Below are positions 22,950-31,201 of a DNA stretch of 32,700 bases, piece after piece. Each line of letters begins with the position of its first letter. Positions within the stretch are counted from its first letter, which is position 1. The notes under the pieces were generated by a model, which saw only the letters and a list, made by a program, of their open reading frames with translations, was not told where the DNA came from and made no database searches. The stretch spans positions 1 to 32,700 of the forward strand of contig JAHEJO010000012.1 in NCBI GenBank assembly GCA_024638805.1, given 5' to 3'. The position numbers and the translations under genes are program-made. Source of the stretch: Acidimicrobiales bacterium (GTDB taxonomy: Bacteria > Actinomycetota > Acidimicrobiia > Acidimicrobiales > SZUA-35).

Positions 22950-23951
22950 CTACACGAGCAGCGAAAGGCGCGTCAGCTGGTCTCGAAGTGGACTGACGCC
23001 GGTCAGGAGACCGGTCAGCCGTCGGACCGGGTGGAGCGGACCCATGTTGTCGACCGACGTGATGTGCGTCATGGTCATCAACTCGGCCATATCGAAGGCA
23101 ATGCAGTAGAGGGCGAGGCGCTCGACGATCCGAGGGTGCACGAACAGCTCGGGGTAATCCTCCGACAGCCATTGGGGTACGATCTCGAAGTCGGCTGGGC
23201 CGACCGTCCCGGCCACGTCGGCGGGGAGGTGGGCCTGGGGATGGCGCAGGAACCGAAGCAGCACATCGAGTTCGAGGTCGGGCGGCGCCCCTCGTGCCCA
23301 TTCGAAGTCGAGCAGTGCGCTCAGACCGTTGACGTCGACCATGATGTTCTCGAAGCTGAGGTCGCCGTGGATGAGCGTGCGCTGGTGATAGTCATCCAAG
23401 GCGCCACCGTGATCGTTGACGAGGTCGGCGATGTCCTGCAGGAGCATGTGATCGACTTGGCCGCGGGCGCTGAGAGTGTCGATCGCCATCAGGATCGGAA
23501 CGACGGGGCTCACCGCCGACGGGTCCAGGAGATGGGGCGTGCCGAACATCTTCGTCGCCGCCTTGGGCGTCTCTACCGAGTGCAGTGTCTTGAGGGCCCG
23601 GCACAACTCCCCGATCATGACTCGACGGCGTTCGGTCGACATCGCCGGCCACGCTCGCGACAAGGCAACGCCGGGCTTGCGTTCGACAACCACGAAATCG
23701 AATCCGGTTTCGCCCGAGTAACCGACCACCGACGGCGTCCAGCGTTCGGGAGGGAGGCTCTGACAAACCAGACCCTCCCGACGCAAGCGCTGGTCGGGGC
23801 GACGGTTGATGCGCACGACGTAGTGGGGTGAGACGTGTACTTCATTGCGTGTCGAGGCGGCCCGTTCGATTCGCTCCGATGCTCGGAGTCCGACACCCTG
23901 CATGGCGCGGCGGGCTCGAGTCTGGGCGAGTCGGTCCGGGCCAGCCACCAT
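22950..23951 (-). CDS. Aminoglycoside-phosphotransferase-fold (APH) kinase
   Basis: A 333-residue protein kinase-like enzyme. The catalytic loop is LIHGDLSFENIMVD (Brenner motif HGDxxxxN) and the metal-binding DFG-equivalent is ALLDFEWARG. Upstream, DFVVVERKPGVALSRAWP resembles the lobe hinge. The substrate is unknown; the family includes antibiotic, choline and sugar kinases. I start at ATG 23951, just after the serine-hydrolase stop (44-bp gap), because the longer ORF-track start runs into that gene. It is probably co-transcribed with the serine hydrolase and cyclase genes upstream. Confidence 0.78.
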   Translation of the reverse strand: MVAGPDRLAQTRARRAMQGVGLRASERIERAASTRNEVHVSPHYVVRINRRPDQRLRREGLVCQSLPPERWTPSVVGYSGETGFDFVVVERKPGVALSRAWPAMSTERRRVMIGELCRALKTLHSVETPKAATKMFGTPHLLDPSAVSPVVPILMAIDTLSARGQVDHMLLQDIADLVNDHGGALDDYHQRTLIHGDLSFENIMVDVNGLSALLDFEWARGAPPDLELDVLLRFLRHPQAHLPADVAGTVGPADFEIVPQWLSEDYPELFVHPRIVERLALYCIAFDMAELMTMTHITSVDNMGPLHPVRRLTGLLTGVSPLRDQLTRLSLLV

Positions 23952-23994
23952 GGGTAGCTCTATCGGCGCAGTTCGGGCCGGGGTGTAGAAGAAG

Positions 23995-24810
23995 TCACCT
24001 GCGAGCGTCGGCGAGCACCGCCTCGCTGAATTGCGGCCAGCGATCGGACGCCCACGACCCGAACGGCGTGTCGGTGAGGCACACCGCTGACCGTCCGACG
24101 GCAGGGTCGACCCACAAGAACGTTCCGGCTGCACCGAAATGCCCAAAGGTCGCCGGGCTGGCCGACGGAGCCGTCCAGTGCGGGCGCTTGGTCCCGCGGA
24201 TCTCCATTCCGAGACCCCATGGATTGGGTCGCAGGAGGCCGTAGCCGGGTAGGACCCCATCCAGGTCCGGGAAGACCGGGTTGGTCGCTTCGGTGTGAGT
24301 GGACGGAGCGATCAGCCTCGGCCTTAGCAGCTCCTCACAGAAGCGCACGAGATCGCGCACGGTGCTGACCGCACCATGCGCAGGCGGGCCCTCCAGCCAC
24401 GTCGCGTTCATACCGAGCGGCTCGCACAGCGCCTCTCGGAGGTACTGCGCCGCGGGCATCTGCGCAGCCTCGGCAAGTGTTTCGCCAAGGACATCGAACC
24501 CGGCGTTGCTGTAGATCCTCTTCGTTTCCGGTGCGACGGTGGGATCGCCGCGTTCGGGTCCCAGTCCGGACGCATGGGCCAGAAGATGTCGGATCGTGGC
24601 TCCACCGAAGCCGACCCGACGCTCGAGCGGTAACGTCCCCTCCTCGGCGGCGACGAGGACGGCGTATGCGAAGAGCGGTTTCGTCACCGATGCCAATGCG
24701 AACGGGGCGTCGATGTTTCCGTAGGTTGCACAGGACCGGTCCGGGCGGGTCCAGGCCGCAGCCACCGATCCGACCGGCCATTCACCCAACAGGCTGATCG
24801 GGTCGGTCAC
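23995..24810 (-). CDS. Serine beta-lactamase-fold hydrolase (class C/esterase type)
   Basis: A 271-residue protein without a signal peptide. The three active-site motifs are SVTK (Ser41-Lys44, SxxK), YSN (Tyr100-Asn102, YxN) and HFG (residues 224-226, in place of KTG). This HxG version is found in esterase/DD-peptidase-like members more than in true beta-lactamases. A cytoplasmic location argues against antibiotic resistance. The GTG start overlaps the cyclase stop (GTGA), so the two are translationally coupled. Confidence 0.82.
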   Translation of the reverse strand: MTDPISLLGEWPVGSVAAAWTRPDRSCATYGNIDAPFALASVTKPLFAYAVLVAAEEGTLPLERRVGFGGATIRHLLAHASGLGPERGDPTVAPETKRIYSNAGFDVLGETLAEAAQMPAAQYLREALCEPLGMNATWLEGPPAHGAVSTVRDLVRFCEELLRPRLIAPSTHTEATNPVFPDLDGVLPGYGLLRPNPWGLGMEIRGTKRPHWTAPSASPATFGHFGAAGTFLWVDPAVGRSAVCLTDTPFGSWASDRWPQFSEAVLADARR

Positions 24811-25355
24811 AGGTTGAAGGATTCCACGAGGTGAGTCGCCAGCGAAAGATCCGCAACCTCGATCGGCTCGTTGAAGCCCGGGATCGACAGAGGACCGATC
24901 ACGGCGTTGGTCCCGTGCAGTCCCGGAAGGAGGTCGACGGGCCCGAGCAGCTGACCGGGTTCGGCGACATCGGCCAGTCGGGCGGCGAGATTGACCGAGG
25001 CCCCGATGTAATCGTCTCCCTCGAAGAGGATGACGTCGCCCGCGGTCACGCCGCCGTGTACTTCCAAGAGGCCATGGTTCCTGGCCCGCTGCATGACCCG
25101 GAGAAGGCACGACAGGACCGCCGGCGTCTCGCTGCCACCGAACATCGCGCCGTCGCCAAGCCATTTCGCTACTCGAATGCCGGTCCCGGCGCCGGTGTCG
25201 CGGACGATCGATCGGAAGATGACGAGTTGCTCGACGGCAGCATCGTCGCCGAGGGCGTTGGAGAAACCGGTGAAACCCGACAAATCGAGGAATCCGACCG
25301 TTCGTCGGACCCGGTAGCTCGAGATCGTTGGGCTGGTGATCCGGGTCTGCACCAT
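24807..25355 (-). CDS. Class III adenylate/guanylate cyclase domain protein
   Basis: A 182-residue single-domain class III cyclase. The metal-binding Asp residues are in FLDLSGFTGFSNAL (Asp24) and KWLGDGAMF (Asp68), the latter preceded by the base-specifying Lys64. The transition-state pair is in VNLAARL (Asn122, Arg126). All catalytic positions look occupied, so it should be active as a homodimer making cAMP or cGMP. No sensor domain is attached. ATG 25355 is supported by TACTCT 7 nt upstream. It is the first gene of the 25355-22950 minus-strand group and divergent from the DEAD-box helicase. Confidence 0.85.
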   Translation of the reverse strand: MVQTRITSPTISSYRVRRTVGFLDLSGFTGFSNALGDDAAVEQLVIFRSIVRDTGAGTGIRVAKWLGDGAMFGGSETPAVLSCLLRVMQRARNHGLLEVHGGVTAGDVILFEGDDYIGASVNLAARLADVAEPGQLLGPVDLLPGLHGTNAVIGPLSIPGFNEPIEVADLSLATHLVESFNL

Positions 25356-25362
25356 CGCTGCG

Positions 25363-25368
25363 AGAGTA
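25363..25368 (-). promoter_or_regulatory. Leaderless-type -10 box for the cyclase gene
   Basis: TACTCT on the minus strand, 7 nt before ATG 25355. Confidence 0.42.
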
Positions 25369-25397
25369 CCGGGTGACCCACGTCGCCGCCCATCGTT

Positions 25398-25413
25398 GGT
25401 AACAGCGGTTACC
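25398..25413. promoter_or_regulatory. Palindromic operator candidate between cyclase and DEAD-box helicase
   Basis: GGTAAC-AGCG-GTTACC, a perfect 6-bp inverted repeat with a 4-bp centre, in the divergent promoter region. No regulator can be named. Confidence 0.3.
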
Positions 25414-25448
25414 CTTCTCTTCACGAAAACTCTGCCGACAGGACATCA

Positions 25449-26606
25449 ATGACCCGATTCGCCGATCTCGGTGTCGCTCCACCGGTCGTCTCCGCACTCG
25501 AACAACGAGGCATCGAATCTGCTTTCCCGATTCAGGAACTTGCCATTCCTGATGCGCTCGCCGGTCGCGATGTCTGCGGAAAGGCCCAGACAGGTTCTGG
25601 AAAGACCCTGGCTTTTGGAATACCCACCGTGCAACTGCTCGCCGACGCCGAGCGAGGCACCCTCCATGCGCTGCTTCTCGTCCCCACTCGTGAGCTCGCT
25701 ACTCAGGTGGTCGAAGAACTCGAACCGATCTGTCGCTCTCTCGGTCTGACCCCGCTTGCGGTGTACGGCGGCGCTGACATCGACAAACAGATACGCAAGA
25801 TCGAACGGGGGGTCGAGATCATCGTCGCCACACCAGGACGTCTGATCGACCTGCTCGATCGCAAGGCGGTCACCGTCGTAGACGTTGAGTGTGTGGTGAT
25901 CGATGAGGCGGATCGTATGGCCGACATGGGCTTCCTTCCCCAGGTGGAGTGGATTCTCCGTCGCATCGAGGGAGACCATCAAACACTGCTCTTCTCCGCA
26001 ACCCTCGACGGTGCGGTCGGTGCGCTGATCAGCCGCTATCAGACCGACCCGGTCCACCACTCGGTGGACGACAGCGAGGTCACGGTGGAGAACATGTCCC
26101 ACCGTTTCATCGCCGTCCACCAGATGGATCAGGCGCGGGTGGTCGCAGCGATTGCCGGCTCGGTGTCCCGCACGATCGTGTTCTGCAACACCAAGAGGGC
26201 TTGCGATCGCGTGGCGGGCGACCTGGTGAAGCTGGGCGTGGCAGCCCAAGCGATCCACGGTGATCTGCGTCAGCGGCACCGGGAGAAAGCTCTTGCCGAA
26301 TTCGGTGACGGTTCGACCACGGTCCTGGTAGCTACCGATGTCGCTGCCCGCGGTATTCACGTCGACGATGTCGAGGTCGTGATTCACTACGACCCACCGG
26401 ATGACCACAAGACCTACTTGCACCGTTCGGGCCGAACCGCCCGCGCCGGTGGGTCGGGGGTTGCTGTTTCGCTGGTGCGCTGGAACGAGGAGCTCCACGT
26501 GCGGAGAGTGCAGAAGAGGCTCGGCCTCGAAATGCCGATCGTCGAGATGTTCTCGAATGATCCCCGGCTGGGCGATCTGACCGCCTGGGACCCCGAAGCG
26601 GCCTGA
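25449..26606 (+). CDS. DEAD-box ATP-dependent RNA helicase (core only)
   Basis: A 385-residue helicase consisting of the two RecA-like domains without the usual long C-terminal tail. Motifs in order: Q motif FADLGVAPPVVSALEQRGIESAFPIQ; I AQTGSGKT (46-53); Ia PTREL; Ib TPGR; II DEAD (152-155); III SAT (183-185); IV IVFCNTK; V ATDVAARGIHV; VI HRSGRTARAG. It unwinds short RNA duplexes; likely roles are ribosome assembly or mRNA decay, not specified by sequence. A GGA lies shortly before the ATG. It is divergent from the cyclase. Confidence 0.93.
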   Translation: MTRFADLGVAPPVVSALEQRGIESAFPIQELAIPDALAGRDVCGKAQTGSGKTLAFGIPTVQLLADAERGTLHALLLVPTRELATQVVEELEPICRSLGLTPLAVYGGADIDKQIRKIERGVEIIVATPGRLIDLLDRKAVTVVDVECVVIDEADRMADMGFLPQVEWILRRIEGDHQTLLFSATLDGAVGALISRYQTDPVHHSVDDSEVTVENMSHRFIAVHQMDQARVVAAIAGSVSRTIVFCNTKRACDRVAGDLVKLGVAAQAIHGDLRQRHREKALAEFGDGSTTVLVATDVAARGIHVDDVEVVIHYDPPDDHKTYLHRSGRTARAGGSGVAVSLVRWNEELHVRRVQKRLGLEMPIVEMFSNDPRLGDLTAWDPEAA

Positions 26607-26632
26607 GTACACCCTGGCCGACAGATGCGTCG

Positions 26633-28297
26633 ATGACAGTGCCGGCAAAACCCGATGCCGAATGGTTCACCTATGCCGCTGCGGTCGGCGTCAGCGGAAT
26701 CGCCGATGTCGTCCTCGATGGCTGCTCCCGCCGTGGCGGTCGGCCATCGTCATACCCGCAGCGGGTTCTGGTTCCCGAACCCCCAGGCGGTTGGGCCGAT
26801 CCTCGACTGCTCGGCTGGGTGCACGAATGGTCGACGCCCTCCCGCGACCGATCACAGCGCGGCGCCTTCTACACCCCTCCCGAGTTCGCCTCCGCCGTCG
26901 TCGCACGCGCAACCGACGGAGCGCCACTTCCGGCCTTCACCGTCGATCCCGCCTGTGGCGGGGGAGTGTTCCTCCTCGAGATTCTCGATCGGCTTGTCGC
27001 AGCGGGGGTTCCGGCAGGCGAGGCGATCACGAGGGTTGCCGGGCTGGAGATCGACCCCTCGGCGGCCGAGACGGCGCGGATCGCCCTGCGCGCATGGCAG
27101 CTTCTTCACGGCCTCGACGGGATTCAGCCGCCGTTGGTGTCGGTCGGGGACGCACTCCGACGTTGGCCAAGCACCTGGCCCGAGCCGAATCTGGTCGTCG
27201 GCAACCCTCCGTTCGCCAGCCCACTGAAGTCCGGCGCCATTCCCTGCGAGGCTGTGGCGTATCGCAACCACCATGCCGAGGTGCTCGGGCCGTACGCCGA
27301 TCTTGCCGCTATCCACTTGTGGCGGGCGGTCGAGGCAGTCGCTGACGACGGCCGGGTGGCCTTCGTCGCGCCGGTGTCGATCATCAACACCCGGGACACT
27401 GCTCAGCTGTGGCGTCGACTCGAGACCCAGGTCGACGTGGTCTCGGTGCTGATGCCCGAGAAGAGCCCGTTCGCAGCCTCGGTGAGGGTCTTTGTTCCCG
27501 TGCTCCAAGTACGCCGACGACACGAGTCGAAGCGACGATCGCTGGCATCGGCGGTCGGGGTGGCCGTCGGCATTCCCGCTGTGCCCGCGCTCGATTCCGC
27601 TCCGACCCTGTCGACGATCGCCCGGGCGACGAGCGGATTCCGTGACGAGTTCTACGGCCTGGCCATGCACGCACAGGAAGAGGCCGCGGTCGCATCCGAT
27701 TCCGACATGCGCCGACTGGTCAACGTCGGCGCCATCGACCCACTCCGGTGCACGTGGGGACGGCAGCCGATCCGGTTTGCCAAGACCCGTTGGGAACGTC
27801 CCGTCGTCGATGCACGCATTCTGTCGGGTAGATTGACGACGTTCGTCGACCGGCAGAACACGCCCAAGGTACTGGTGGCGACCCAGTCGCCGGTGCTCGA
27901 GCCGCTCGTCGATCCCATCGGCGATCTGGTGGGGATCACACCCACGATCATCATGACCACGGACGTTCCCCACCACGTTGCGGCGGTGTTGTTGGCCCCG
28001 CCGGTCGTCGCCATGGCGGCGCAACGCTGGTTCGGTACCGGCCTCAGCGATACCGCTCTGCGGCCGACCGCGTCGACCATCGTCGAGCTGCCGCTTCCAC
28101 CCGACACAGCGCGCTGGGACGAGGCCGCTGAACTGGTGCAAACATGCTCGATGCCGATCGACGGGATGCAGTCGGATCCGGATCCCACGACCTTGATGCG
28201 GATCGGCACGCTCATGAACGAGGCCTACGGTGGCGACCGAGCCGTGCTGTTGTGGTGGGCCCGCCGGTCGGGTCTGCAACTAGACTCGGATGCATGA
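26633..28297 (+). CDS. N6-adenine DNA methyltransferase family protein, apparently solitary
   Basis: A 554-residue protein. The region GAFYTPPEFASAVVARA (78-93) is the motif X-type start of many N6-adenine methyltransferases. Motif I is DPACGGGVFLLEIL (SAM binding) and motif IV is NPPF (191-194). The C-terminal ~300 residues would hold target recognition and show PTIIMTT and GTGLSDTALRPTASTIVELPLP, a pattern seen in type I/IIG subunits. No restriction subunit, specificity subunit or integrase is adjacent. The neighbours are core genes and the stop overlaps metX by 4 bp (ATGA). It could be an orphan DNA methylase or a methylase of another substrate. Confidence 0.82.
   Translation: MTVPAKPDAEWFTYAAAVGVSGIADVVLDGCSRRGGRPSSYPQRVLVPEPPGGWADPRLLGWVHEWSTPSRDRSQRGAFYTPPEFASAVVARATDGAPLPAFTVDPACGGGVFLLEILDRLVAAGVPAGEAITRVAGLEIDPSAAETARIALRAWQLLHGLDGIQPPLVSVGDALRRWPSTWPEPNLVVGNPPFASPLKSGAIPCEAVAYRNHHAEVLGPYADLAAIHLWRAVEAVADDGRVAFVAPVSIINTRDTAQLWRRLETQVDVVSVLMPEKSPFAASVRVFVPVLQVRRRHESKRRSLASAVGVAVGIPAVPALDSAPTLSTIARATSGFRDEFYGLAMHAQEEAAVASDSDMRRLVNVGAIDPLRCTWGRQPIRFAKTRWERPVVDARILSGRLTTFVDRQNTPKVLVATQSPVLEPLVDPIGDLVGITPTIIMTTDVPHHVAAVLLAPPVVAMAAQRWFGTGLSDTALRPTASTIVELPLPPDTARWDEAAELVQTCSMPIDGMQSDPDPTTLMRIGTLMNEAYGGDRAVLLWWARRSGLQLDSDA
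28281..28286 (+). promoter_or_regulatory. Leaderless-type -10 box for metX inside the methyltransferase 3' end
   Basis: TAGACT, 7 nt before ATG 28294. metX may thus be transcribed independently although it overlaps the upstream gene. Confidence 0.4.
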
Positions 28298-29505
28298 CCG
28301 CCGGCTACCCCCAGCTGCGGCCGGCGTCGACGTTGCCAGAGCCGCCTGCCAGCGGTGGTTGGTGGCCCGGTGACCCGGTCGGACATCGACGATTTGCACA
28401 GGTGTGCAAGAACCGATGTTTCGTGTTGGAGTTCGGAGGCGTACTCGACAACATCACCCTGGCTTACGAAACATGGGGTGAGCTGGACGCCAGCGCCACA
28501 AACGCGGTACTCGTCTGTCACGCGCTGACCGGCGATGCCCATGTGGCCGGAGCGTCAGGACCGGGTCACCCGACCGATGGCTGGTGGGACGACATGATCG
28601 GCTCCGGCAAACCCCTCGACACCGATCGGTATTTCGTCGTGTGCGCCAACGTGCTCGGTGGTTGCCAGGGGTCGACCGGTCCGATGAGCCCGCACTACAG
28701 CGACGGCAAACCCTACGGGGCCCGGTTTCCCCTCGTGAGCATCCGGGACATCGTTCGTACCCAGGCGATGCTGGCTGATCACCTGGGCATCACGACCTGG
28801 ATGGCGGTCGCCGGCGGCTCGATGGGAGGAATGCAGGCGCTCGAGTGGGCCACGATGTATCCCCGCCGGGTCTCGTCCCTCGTGGCGATCGCAACGACCG
28901 CCCGAGCCTCAGCTCTTCAGATCGCATGGAGCGAAGTGGGTCGGCTGGCAATTCACAACGATCCCAAATGGAATCACGGCGACTACTACGACGCCCCCGA
29001 CGGCGGAGGACCACACGAAGGCTTGATGCTCGCCCGTCGGATCGCGCAGATCCACTACCGCAGCGACCGGTCGCTCGAGACCCGATTCGGCCGTGCGACC
29101 CGAGAGCCGATCGATCACTTCCACCCGTGGGACCGCTTCCAGGTCGAGAGCTACCTCGATCATCACGGTCGAAAACTGGCCCACCGGTTCGATGCCAACA
29201 GCTATCTGGTGCTCAACCGCACCATGGACATGCACGACCTCGGCCGGGGCCGGGGCGGTCTCGACGCCGCTCTCGCCCGTATCACCTGCCCGACCATGGT
29301 CGTGAGCATCGATTCGGACACGCTGTACACACCACGACAGCAGCTCGAGTTGCGGGACGGCCTTGCGGCCAACGGCACGCGCGTGGACTACACCCAGATC
29401 GAGTCGATACACGGTCACGACGGCTTCTTGATCGAATTCGATCAACTCGGGCCGATCGTCGACAGCTTCGTCAGCGACCACTTCAAGGCCCGATCGCAAT
29501 ACTGA
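28294..29505 (+). CDS. metX: Homoserine O-acetyltransferase
   Basis: A 403-residue alpha/beta hydrolase of the MetX family. The family regions include NITLAYETWGELDASATNAVLVCHALTGDAHVAG, GGCQGSTGPMSP and the nucleophile elbow GGSMGGMQALEW. The acid and base are expected in VSIDSDTLYTP and IHGHDGFLIE. It acylates homoserine for methionine synthesis; whether with acetyl- or succinyl-CoA cannot be decided by eye, since the family contains both. The ATG overlaps the methyltransferase stop. fpg-like, membrane and small genes follow in the same direction, so an operon 28294-31006 is possible. Confidence 0.93.
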   Translation: MTAGYPQLRPASTLPEPPASGGWWPGDPVGHRRFAQVCKNRCFVLEFGGVLDNITLAYETWGELDASATNAVLVCHALTGDAHVAGASGPGHPTDGWWDDMIGSGKPLDTDRYFVVCANVLGGCQGSTGPMSPHYSDGKPYGARFPLVSIRDIVRTQAMLADHLGITTWMAVAGGSMGGMQALEWATMYPRRVSSLVAIATTARASALQIAWSEVGRLAIHNDPKWNHGDYYDAPDGGGPHEGLMLARRIAQIHYRSDRSLETRFGRATREPIDHFHPWDRFQVESYLDHHGRKLAHRFDANSYLVLNRTMDMHDLGRGRGGLDAALARITCPTMVVSIDSDTLYTPRQQLELRDGLAANGTRVDYTQIESIHGHDGFLIEFDQLGPIVDSFVSDHFKARSQY

Positions 29506-29521
29506 ACGGCCAGGTATCCAC

Positions 29522-30310
29522 GTGCCCGAAGGTGTCGAAATCGAGATCTATCGACGGGCTGCACAAGCCGTGGTCGGGCGCACGATCCTCGACGTCGGCA
29601 CCCAGGATTCCCACTTCGTCAAAGGTGGTGTGTCACCGGATCAGTTGCGGGTTGCGCTGTGCGGACGAACGATCGAAGGTGTGCAGCGCGTCGGCAAACT
29701 GCTGAGCCTCGGCCTGGACAGCGGTCTGGTCGTCGGTCTGAGGTTCGGCATGACCGGCCGCTTGATCGTCGACGACAAAGCTGCAATCGACAGGCTGGAG
29801 TACTCCTCGGGTCGGGACGATCCGGCCTGGGATCGGTTCGCTCTGGTGTTCGCACCCCCCGGGAACGGGCGGCTCCGTATAAACGATTCGCGCCGACTCG
29901 GTGGGGTCGAACTCGATCCACCAATGGACCGGCTGGGAGTGGATCTGTTCGACGCCACACCGGCGGTGATCCGCGACAGGATCGCCGCGAGTTCGTCGCC
30001 GCTCAAGGTTCGGCTATTGGATCAGGCTGCGATCGCCGGCGTCGGCAATCTCATCGCCGACGAAACGCTGTGGCGGGCCGGTTTGGACCCGGCTCGACCC
30101 GCCCGGAGCCTCACGCCGACCGAGGTGCGCCGGCTGAGCCGACATCTGAGGGCCGCGGCCGTCGAACTTCTCGCCGCCGGCGGATCCCACACGGGTCGGC
30201 TGCAACCCGCCCGTGTGCCGGGGGGGCTGTGTCCTCGGGATGGGTGTGCGCTGGTGCGCCGGACGATCGGTGGACGGACCTCGTACTCTTGCCCGAAACA
30301 TCAGGTGTAG
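29522..30310 (+). CDS. Fpg/Nei family DNA glycosylase with altered zinc finger
   Basis: A 262-residue base-excision-repair glycosylase/AP lyase. The catalytic N-terminal Pro-Glu is present (PEGVEIEIYRR), as are the Lys in RVGKLLSLGL and the helix-two-turn-helix GVGNLIADETLWRAGLDPARPA. The C-terminal finger reads CPRDGCALVRRTIGGRTSYSCPKH: the second cysteine is displaced by two residues and the fourth ligand is His instead of Cys. Substrate (oxidised purines or pyrimidines) is unclear. The gene starts with GTG, 16 bp after metX. Confidence 0.87.
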   Translation: MPEGVEIEIYRRAAQAVVGRTILDVGTQDSHFVKGGVSPDQLRVALCGRTIEGVQRVGKLLSLGLDSGLVVGLRFGMTGRLIVDDKAAIDRLEYSSGRDDPAWDRFALVFAPPGNGRLRINDSRRLGGVELDPPMDRLGVDLFDATPAVIRDRIAASSSPLKVRLLDQAAIAGVGNLIADETLWRAGLDPARPARSLTPTEVRRLSRHLRAAAVELLAAGGSHTGRLQPARVPGGLCPRDGCALVRRTIGGRTSYSCPKHQV

Positions 30311-30313
30311 GCT
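30308..30313 (+). promoter_or_regulatory. Leaderless-type -10 box for the 30321 membrane protein
   Basis: TAGGCT, 7 nt before ATG 30321; it overlaps the Fpg/Nei stop. Confidence 0.4.
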
Positions 30314-30320
30314 CGTTACG

Positions 30321-30788
30321 ATGACCGTCGATTCGATCCTGGGCCAACTCGACGCCACGGGCCGCACCGTCACCTCGATCGTGCTCGCCCTCGTCGGCGT
30401 GGCTGCTGCCCTCGCCCTGCTCACCGCCTGGTACTGGCGCAGTACCGATCCGCGCAGGCGGGTCGATTCACCGCCCAACCCGCCGGCACGGCCGTCGAGG
30501 GTGCCGGTCCCCGGCCCTTTCGACGACCCGCACCCGGGAGGCTCGGCCAAACCCGCCCACACCGGCGCCCGGACCGGAGAGGGGGAGCGTTCTGCGATCC
30601 ACGACACCGCCGACAACAGGTCGGCAGAGTCCACCGCCACGGACCGTGTGGCTGAGGATGTTGCCGCCCCAGCCGACGATCGGGTGGGCGCCGACGACGT
30701 CATCGACCTGCGAGAACCTTCGCCCGACGACACCGACGGAGAGCTGAGTTTCGACGAGTGGCTCGAGTTGGCCGACGACGACTCATGA
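30321..30788 (+). CDS. Single-pass membrane protein with acidic cytoplasmic tail
   Basis: A 155-residue protein of no recognised family. One transmembrane helix (TVTSIVLALVGVAAALALLTAWYW, ~residues 17-40) is followed by a Pro/Arg-rich stretch and a strongly acidic end (VIDLREPSPDDTDGELSFDEWLELADDDS). Start: TAGGCT box 7 nt upstream. The stop overlaps the next gene's ATG (ATGA). Confidence 0.7.
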   Translation: MTVDSILGQLDATGRTVTSIVLALVGVAAALALLTAWYWRSTDPRRRVDSPPNPPARPSRVPVPGPFDDPHPGGSAKPAHTGARTGEGERSAIHDTADNRSAESTATDRVAEDVAAPADDRVGADDVIDLREPSPDDTDGELSFDEWLELADDDS

Positions 30789-31006
30789 GCTCAGAACTCG
30801 ATCTCGACGGGATGATCGCCCGCTTCAAGGAGCGGGCCGCAGCCGTGAAGCAGCGCAACCTACCCCCGGTGGGAGGGGATGAGCGCAAGGCCTTCATCCA
30901 ACAGGCGGAGCAGGACTTCATGGACTTCGCCCTGATCGGTGATGCAAACCCATCGTTCGATGACGGCGTCGTCACCCTGACGATCGACCTTCGACCCAAG
31001 ACCTGA
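30785..31006 (+). CDS. Small conserved-looking hypothetical protein
   Basis: A 73-residue soluble protein: SSELDLDGMIARFKERAAAVKQRNLPPVGGDERKAFIQQAEQDFMDFALIGDANPSFDDGVVTLTIDL. It looks like a helical N-terminus and a C-terminal strand pair. It is translationally coupled to the upstream membrane-protein gene by an ATGA overlap, which suggests the two proteins work together. No function can be assigned. Confidence 0.68.
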   Translation: MSSELDLDGMIARFKERAAAVKQRNLPPVGGDERKAFIQQAEQDFMDFALIGDANPSFDDGVVTLTIDLRPKT

Positions 31007-31038
31007 CCGATCGGGGTTTCGACAGATCGAGAACGCGG

Positions 31039-31072
31039 CAAGGCCCGGACGCCGACAAGCGACCGGGCCTTG
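31039..31072 (-). terminator. 10-bp hairpin terminator between tRNA-Gly and the 30785 gene
   Basis: CAAGGCCCGG (31039-31048) and its perfect complement at 31063-31072, with a 14-nt loop. It begins 3 nt after the tRNA 3' end on the minus strand and 32 nt after the plus-strand operon, so it may end transcription from both sides. Confidence 0.65.
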
Positions 31073-31075
31073 TAG

Positions 31076-31148
31076 AGCGGACGACCGGGCTCGAACCGGC
31101 GACCTTCTCGTTGGCAACGAGATGCTCTACCAACTGAGCTACATCCGC
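31076..31148 (-). tRNA. tRNA-Gly (anticodon GCC)
   Basis: A 73-nt cloverleaf on the minus strand. The acceptor stem is GCGGATG/CGTCCGC, the D arm contains TAGCTCAGTTGG, the anticodon arm is TCTCG-TTGCCAA-CGAGA with anticodon GCC, and the T arm contains GGTTCGAGCC. CCA is not encoded. Confidence 0.95.
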
Positions 31149-31159
31149 TGGGGCCTCAC

Positions 31160-31165
31160 ATCATA
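31160..31165 (-). promoter_or_regulatory. -10 box of tRNA-Gly
   Basis: TATGAT on the minus strand, 11 nt before the tRNA 5' end. The -35 is weak (AGGTTG region). Confidence 0.45.
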
Positions 31166-31201
31166 GCGCTCCGATCGGTCCGCAACCTCATGTGGACACC
31201 G

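Noticed and set aside
22950-24810. Antibiotic-resistance island (beta-lactamase plus aminoglycoside phosphotransferase)
   Set aside because: The hydrolase lacks a signal peptide and has HxG instead of KTG; the kinase belongs to a broad family with many other substrates. There are no mobile-element signs.
26852-28279. 475-codon minus-strand frame opposite the methyltransferase, and similar long shadows at 8725-9993, 10258-11283 and 21573-22688
   Set aside because: All lie wholly opposite recognised genes with convincing motifs; their translations show no domains.
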